Position numbers and translations under genes: made by a program. A stretch of DNA of 64,000 bases. Source: Methylohalomonas lacus (GTDB lineage Bacteria; Pseudomonadota; Gammaproteobacteria; Methylohalomonadales; Methylohalomonadaceae). The stretch spans positions 1 through 64,000 of the forward strand of contig NZ_JANUCT010000003.1 in NCBI RefSeq assembly GCF_024808875.1, written 5' to 3'. Positions 59,866 to 64,000 of the stretch are shown piece by piece. Within the stretch, counting starts at the first letter, position 1, and each line of letters begins with the position of its first letter. Below the pieces are notes generated by a model, which was given only the letters and a program-made list of their open reading frames with translations, was not told the origin of the DNA and ran no database searches.

Positions 59866-60534
59866 TCACTTCACTTCGATGAGCTCGATGTCGAACACCA
59901 GCGTTTCGTTCGGCCCGATGCTGGCGCCGGCGCCGCTTTCGCCGTAGGCCAGATCGGGCGGGATGACCACCTGCCATTTGGCGCCTTCCTGCATGCGTGG
60001 CAGGATTTCCTGCCAGCCCTGGATAACCTTGTTCAGCTGGAACTCCGCCGGTTCACCGCGATCGTAGGAACTGTCGAACTGCGTGCCGTCAATCAGCGTG
60101 CCGCTGTAATGCACCACGACTGTGTCCTCAACGGCGGGGCTGGCGCCGTCGCCGGTGTTGATCACCTTGTACTGGATACCATTGTCCAGCTCCTCGAAGT
60201 CGCCCGACTGCTTGTTCCCGGCGCGATACGCCGCGCCCTTGCGGCTGTTTTCGCTGCCCTCGGCTTCGCGCCGGCTTTGCATTTCCTTCTGGTAATTTTC
60301 CGCGGCGGCCTGCATTTGCTCGTTACTGAGCTGCAGCTCACGGTCGCCGAGAATATCCCGCACGCCGGCGGCAAAGGCCTCGGCATCCAGCTCCACACCC
60401 TGCTGGCTGACGTTGCGGCCAATCTGGGTGCCCAGGGCATAGCTGAATTTCTGTTTATCGCTGGCCAGTTCGGCGGCCAGGCTGGTGGCCGGCAGCAGGG
60501 CACACAGCAGCAGGGTGAACGGCATTGGTTTCAT
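59866..60534 (-). CDS. FKBP-type peptidyl-prolyl isomerase, periplasmic (FkpA/Mip-like)
   Basis: 222 residues: signal peptide (~1-20, LPATSLAAE), N-terminal dimerisation helices (~22-100) as in Mip/FkpA, and a C-terminal FKBP domain (~115-222) with VVVHYSGTLIDGTQFDSSYDRG, IQGWQEILPRM and LAYGESGAG. It catalyses proline isomerisation and acts as a chaperone in the periplasm. Convergent with the hydrolase gene (1-bp gap). Confidence 0.92.
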   Translation of the reverse strand: MKPMPFTLLLCALLPATSLAAELASDKQKFSYALGTQIGRNVSQQGVELDAEAFAAGVRDILGDRELQLSNEQMQAAAENYQKEMQSRREAEGSENSRKGAAYRAGNKQSGDFEELDNGIQYKVINTGDGASPAVEDTVVVHYSGTLIDGTQFDSSYDRGEPAEFQLNKVIQGWQEILPRMQEGAKWQVVIPPDLAYGESGAGASIGPNETLVFDIELIEVK

Positions 60535-60656
60535 GGCTGAACCTGTGATTGTTTGGATTGGTGGCGTTGTCGGGCTTATGGATTGTGATCCAGTGGCGCA
60601 ATATCATTAGCTATCATGGCACAGCCCCCGTAGCCGTGCCACAGTCACGGCATGGT

Positions 60657-61295
60657 TTACAGCGCGCCTGCCTGTTGCAGTTTGTCGGTAATCGCGTCGC
60701 TGAGGCGGGCATAACCATCGCGGTTGGGATGCACGGCGTCGGCCTTGAGTGATGACCGGGAGAGAATGTCCGCCAACGCATCACGCACCAGCGGAACGCC
60801 GGTGCTGCTGGCGACATCGGCATAGAATGCGGCAGTGCGTGGCAGCAATGCCGGCTTCGGTACCGCGATCAGCAACACCTCGATGCCGCGCTCATGGGCC
60901 ATGGCAATCATGGCGCGCAGGTTGTCCGCCGCGGCTTCCGGATCACGCTGACGCAGGATGTCATTCCCGCCGTGGCACAGGATCAGCAGGTCCGGCCGGT
61001 GACGCTCCAGTAGCCCGGGCAGGCGGTCGCGCCCGGCGGCGGACAGTTCGCCGGGTACGCCGGCATTGATCACCGTCAGTCCGGTTTGCTCGGCAAGACG
61101 GGCCGGGTAGCTGTACTGTTCCTCGGTACCGGTGCCATGGGTCAGACTGTCGCCGAAGGCGAGAATGACGGCATCCGAACCGAGTTTCTGCAGGCCCGGT
61201 GTCGACTCGCTGCAGCCGGTCAATAACAGGAACAGCAGGCAAATGCCCGGCGTTGCAGCAGACAGGGTTTTCGTCAGGCGGGTAAATCCGATCAT
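60657..61295 (-). CDS. SGNH-family esterase lipoprotein (TesA-like)
   Basis: 212 residues. LLFLLLTGC near residue 28 is a lipobox. The four SGNH blocks are present: FGDSLTHG (Ser), GVPGE (Gly), GGND (Asn) and DAVHPN (Asp/His). It resembles the TesA/arylesterase group acting on short- or medium-chain esters, probably anchored at the inner or outer membrane facing the periplasm. Divergent from the mug gene. Confidence 0.88.
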   Translation of the reverse strand: MIGFTRLTKTLSAATPGICLLFLLLTGCSESTPGLQKLGSDAVILAFGDSLTHGTGTEEQYSYPARLAEQTGLTVINAGVPGELSAAGRDRLPGLLERHRPDLLILCHGGNDILRQRDPEAAADNLRAMIAMAHERGIEVLLIAVPKPALLPRTAAFYADVASSTGVPLVRDALADILSRSSLKADAVHPNRDGYARLSDAITDKLQQAGAL

Positions 61296-61328
61296 CGTGA
61301 TACAGGCAATGTCAGAGAGCGAAGGTTG

Positions 61329-61877
61329 ATGGAAACTTTACCCGATTTTATCGACGACGGCCTGATCGTTCTGTCGATCGGGCTCAATCCGTCATTGCCG
61401 GCCGTGCGTGCCGGTTATTACTTTGCCGGTCGAACGAACCGCTTCTGGCCGGCGCTGAACACCAGTGGCCTAGCCGGTCGCGAATTGACGCCGGGGCCGG
61501 CAGCGTGCCGCTGGTTGCAGGAACAAAAGCGTATCGGTTTTACCGACGTCGTCAAACGCCCGAGCCGCGGTGCCGCGGCATTGCGTGCCGCTGATTTTCA
61601 CGCCTGGGTGCCGCACCTGGCCGCGCGCATCGAACGCTATCGGCCGGCGTTGCTGTGGTTTCACGGCAAGGTTGCCTACGGTCATTACCTGCGTTGCCGG
61701 GATCAGGACACGGCCGCCATCGACTGGGGCTTGCAGCCACAGCTGCAGCAGGGTTGCCGGGTTTATCTCAGCCCGAACCCGAGTGCCGCCAATGCCGTTT
61801 TCCGGCTCGCCGATCTTGTCGACGACTATAAAAGGCTCGCCACGCTACGCCAGCGTCTGGCAGACGGGCGTGACTGA
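61329..61877 (+). CDS. mug: MUG-type mismatch-specific DNA glycosylase
   Basis: 182 residues. VLSIGLNPSLPAVRAGYYFAGRTNRFWPAL is the MUG/TDG active-site block (GLNPS with catalytic Asn), and a late LSPNPSAANA matches the minor-groove recognition loop. It removes uracil or ethenocytosine opposite guanine. The ATG at 61329 was chosen because GAAGG precedes it. No linked repair genes. Confidence 0.85.
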   Translation: METLPDFIDDGLIVLSIGLNPSLPAVRAGYYFAGRTNRFWPALNTSGLAGRELTPGPAACRWLQEQKRIGFTDVVKRPSRGAAALRAADFHAWVPHLAARIERYRPALLWFHGKVAYGHYLRCRDQDTAAIDWGLQPQLQQGCRVYLSPNPSAANAVFRLADLVDDYKRLATLRQRLADGRD

Positions 61878-61879
61878 AC

Positions 61880-63688
61880 TCAGCGCAGCGGCAGACCGCC
61901 GCGCGACCGGTTCCTGATGTCTGCCAGGGTCGCCGTCGGGTAGTAATCACCGCGGTAGTCGCGCCGCCACCACTGGCCATTGTCGTCAGCCGTCCTGAAA
62001 TCCGTGAACCGGTAGTGGAACAGGCGCGCGCGGATATACCGCGGGCCGTTTTCGGGAAACGGGTTGTCAGCCAGCAGAGCCGTGATCGCCGGCCGGTTTT
62101 CCAGCAGGCCGACGAGCAATGGCGCGAACCAGCGCTGGCGGTCGGCGCGGCTCAGGGCGGCGAACCACAGCTGCCAGTCGAGCCGCGGCTGGTGCGGAAT
62201 GTTCCAGCCCGGCGCGCGCGCCGGATCGCCCGGCTTGTAAGAGAATTCGTAAGCGCGCCAGTTTTCGCCGTCACGCGAACCCTCGATCACGATCTCCGGG
62301 CGCCGCGTGGTCATGTTGGCAAACAGGCCATAGGGATTGACGATATGAAACGGCGCCAGCGCCTGATCGATCGTTTGCGCCACCGGTATGACCTGCTGGC
62401 GATAGTGGCGACTCATCTGGTTGATGCCGGGCAGCACGATCAGCACCGCCAGCAGCAGGCACAGGCCAGTCTGCAACGGTCTACTGGCGCGCTGCGGTGC
62501 CGGCCAGCCGCGCGTGCGGGCGAGGGCAGCGTCGTCAAACAGCCACAGTGTCAGCAACAGGGTCAGCAGATTGAAGAAGTTGTAGTTGCCGGTGAGCGCA
62601 ATGGCGATTTGAAACCCGATGAGCAGCCAGGCGAACAGCATGCGCGGCCGGCGCGGGGCGAACACCAGGAATACCAGTACGATCTCGATCAGCAATGTCG
62701 CGGCCGTTGCCGCCTGCAGCAGCGCCGCGGGTAATTGATGCACGTACCAGGCCAGCGGCGTCGGTAACGGCTGGGTCGCAAAGTGATGACTGAGCGCCGT
62801 CAGGCCGGTCCAGGTCGGGTCGCCGCTGGCGAGTTTGGCAAAGCCGGCCATGAACACGTAGCGAAACAGCAGCCAGCGATACAGCCAGCGGCTCAGGTTC
62901 GGCCAGGCGTTGACGAAGACGGCGATAAAACCGGCCTCGAGCAGCAGGAAGTCCCACTGGAAATGGAAGAAGTCCTGGCCGCCCTGGACCACGCTGAGGT
63001 AGAGCGCGAACGCCGCCGCCAGTGCCGGCGTCGTTAGCCGGTTGGCAACTACTGCCACGCCACTGAGCGCGCCGGCCAGGCAGAGTAACTGCAGCGCCAG
63101 GTCGCTGTGCGCCAGCCACAGTAAGGTTGGCGCATGGTACCAGGCGCCGCTACCGTAATAACCGTGCTGTTGTTCGAGAAACTCGCTGACGGGTAACAGA
63201 CCGTCAGCACCGACCAGGCCGGTGATCTGGACGCCGGCCGAGGCGAAGGCAAACACATAGATGAGGCCAAGGCCGCGCAGAAACCACCACTGCACGTGGT
63301 CGTAGCGTGCCGCTGTACGCCAGGGTCCCCACAGTTGATGGCTCAGTAGCCGCAGCAGGCCGCGCCGGCGCGCGCACAAGTCGTAGATCCGTTCCGCCAG
63401 CCAGGCAAAGCCGGGTACGAAGCGGTAGCACCACCAGCCCGACGGCCGGTCGGCGCGTTGTAACAGCCGGAAAGTCGCGGCGGCGCCACTGTGAATGTGG
63501 CCGTCGCTGTCGATGTACTGGATCGAGCGGCGGCAGTCGGCGGCGCTGAGCCGGGGATAGTCGGCCAGTGCCGACTGGTAGCTGCGATAGATGACGCGAG
63601 CACCGGTCAGGCCGAGCCAGTAGTTCACCCACTCGCGGCAAATGCCACAGTCGCCATCGTAGATCAGTACCGGGGTTGTCCCAGCCAT
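61880..63688 (-). CDS. DCC-domain / lipase-maturation-factor-like membrane fusion protein
   Basis: 602 residues. Residues ~5-115 are a DUF393/DCC thioredoxin-like domain with YDGDCGICREWVNYW (CxxC). Residues ~130-600 form a multispan membrane region resembling eukaryotic lipase maturation factor 1 and HTTM proteins: a WWFLRGLGLIYVFAFASAGVQITGLVG first segment, QWDFLLLEAGFIAVF, LFRYVFMAGFAKLASGDPTW and a late GNYNFFNLLTLLLT. LMF-type proteins help fold secreted lipases; the DCC part could supply thiol chemistry. Convergent with mug by two bases. Confidence 0.8.
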   Translation of the reverse strand: MAGTTPVLIYDGDCGICREWVNYWLGLTGARVIYRSYQSALADYPRLSAADCRRSIQYIDSDGHIHSGAAATFRLLQRADRPSGWWCYRFVPGFAWLAERIYDLCARRRGLLRLLSHQLWGPWRTAARYDHVQWWFLRGLGLIYVFAFASAGVQITGLVGADGLLPVSEFLEQQHGYYGSGAWYHAPTLLWLAHSDLALQLLCLAGALSGVAVVANRLTTPALAAAFALYLSVVQGGQDFFHFQWDFLLLEAGFIAVFVNAWPNLSRWLYRWLLFRYVFMAGFAKLASGDPTWTGLTALSHHFATQPLPTPLAWYVHQLPAALLQAATAATLLIEIVLVFLVFAPRRPRMLFAWLLIGFQIAIALTGNYNFFNLLTLLLTLWLFDDAALARTRGWPAPQRASRPLQTGLCLLLAVLIVLPGINQMSRHYRQQVIPVAQTIDQALAPFHIVNPYGLFANMTTRRPEIVIEGSRDGENWRAYEFSYKPGDPARAPGWNIPHQPRLDWQLWFAALSRADRQRWFAPLLVGLLENRPAITALLADNPFPENGPRYIRARLFHYRFTDFRTADDNGQWWRRDYRGDYYPTATLADIRNRSRGGLPLR

Positions 63689-63756
63689 GGTCGCCGCACC
63701 CTCATGCTTGCGACGCTCATGGAAACAGGCTGATCAGCTATTGGCAAGCGGGCGGG

Positions 63757-64000
63757 TTACAGCCACATCCGTGGCGACTGGCGCCTCCCGGCGTCGCTGC
63801 GTTCGGCTGTATCGAGTGCCCGCGTCAGGCACTGGTCGGTGCGCACGGGACCGAGCCGGTCACAGGCAACGACATAAGCCGCATGCAGCAGTTGCTGCAG
63901 TTGCCCGGCATCGAGCTCCGCCTGTAGCGTCCGCTTGCCATCCCGTAGCCAGTCACTTATAGCCTGTAGCTGGTTGGGGTCCCGGATCAATTCGGGCAGC
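63757..64000 (-). CDS. C-terminal part of an unknown protein (cut by window edge)
   Basis: The frame is open to the right end of the window and stops at 63757, giving at least 80 residues (LPELIRDPNQLQAISDWLRD and onward, ending SPRMWL). It is helical, with two Cys residues, and I recognise no family. A TTG near 63990 could be read as a start, but the upstream codons remain open, so the true start is probably beyond base 64000. Confidence 0.45.
   Translation of the reverse strand, partial: LPELIRDPNQLQAISDWLRDGKRTLQAELDAGQLQQLLHAAYVVACDRLGPVRTDQCLTRALDTAERSDAGRRQSPRMWL

Overview
The window looks like a chromosomal segment of a gammaproteobacterium. It is GC-rich, most neighbouring genes are tightly packed with ATGA, GTGA or ATGCTTGA overlaps, and the families are typical of that class: CstA/YbdD, tail-specific protease, a PilG/H/I/J/ChpA-like chemosensory set, MsrA and FKBP isomerase. 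A CbbQ/CbbO pair, a CIO-type cytochrome bd with CydDC and betaine-lipid genes would fit an environmental, perhaps sulfur-oxidising or halophilic, lineage such as Chromatiales. That placement is inference only. No rRNA, tRNA, CRISPR array or prophage was seen.

Layout. 1-131: the start and terminal sequence of an IS256-family element that runs off the left edge. 299-7289: carbon-starvation transporter cstA with ybdD, a two-symporter operon (SSS family and SLC13/DASS) enclosing an unknown membrane-anchored protein, and a DUF488 protein. 7305-13894: a receiver protein with degenerate GGDEF and EAL domains, betaine-lipid genes btaA-btaB behind a good PhoB-box candidate, a Sel1 protein, an SDR oxidoreductase and a phospholipid-methyltransferase-like enzyme. 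14151-22723: two different MsrA proteins, cbbQ-cbbO, a methyltransferase/D-Ala-D-Ala-ligase-like fusion, an AstE/AspA-like metallohydrolase and a SprT-like metalloprotein. Copies of a composite repeat (REP pairs plus ATTGGTG heptamers) lie between these genes. 23046-34650: a PilZ-like protein, an LpxR-like outer-membrane deacylase divergent from a MerR regulator with dyad operators, cydABDC, an OPT transporter and a small coiled-coil protein. 34666-49508: a TldD/TldE pair, a receiver-kinase fusion and a type IV pilus-style chemosensory operon whose first two genes are unusual: an ISL3-transposase-like zinc ribbon fused to five tandem repeats, and a FIST-C-like protein. 49956-64000: a deacetylase-family enzyme, an SDR/unknown/aldo-keto reductase/Sel1 operon, an NAD-isocitrate-dehydrogenase-like gene that appears to start at ATC, prc, a PQQ-type sugar dehydrogenase lipoprotein, an alpha/beta hydrolase, an FKBP isomerase, an SGNH esterase, a MUG-type DNA glycosylase, a DCC/lipase-maturation-factor fusion and the end of an unknown gene.

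The best candidate for something undescribed is the chemosensory operon at 37468-49508. It joins CheA-, CheW-, MCP- and CheY-like proteins to a receiver-Ser/Thr-kinase, a FIST-like protein and a domesticated transposase zinc ribbon carrying five ~70-residue repeats. Its CheA carries four degenerate repeats that lack a phospho-accepting histidine. Its receiver-kinase shares a distinctive receiver subtype with the unlinked GGDEF/EAL protein at 7305-9254, which suggests a common output branch. Start codons were chosen from Shine-Dalgarno sequences, overlaps and family N-termini; all family assignments come from reading motifs, not from database searches.
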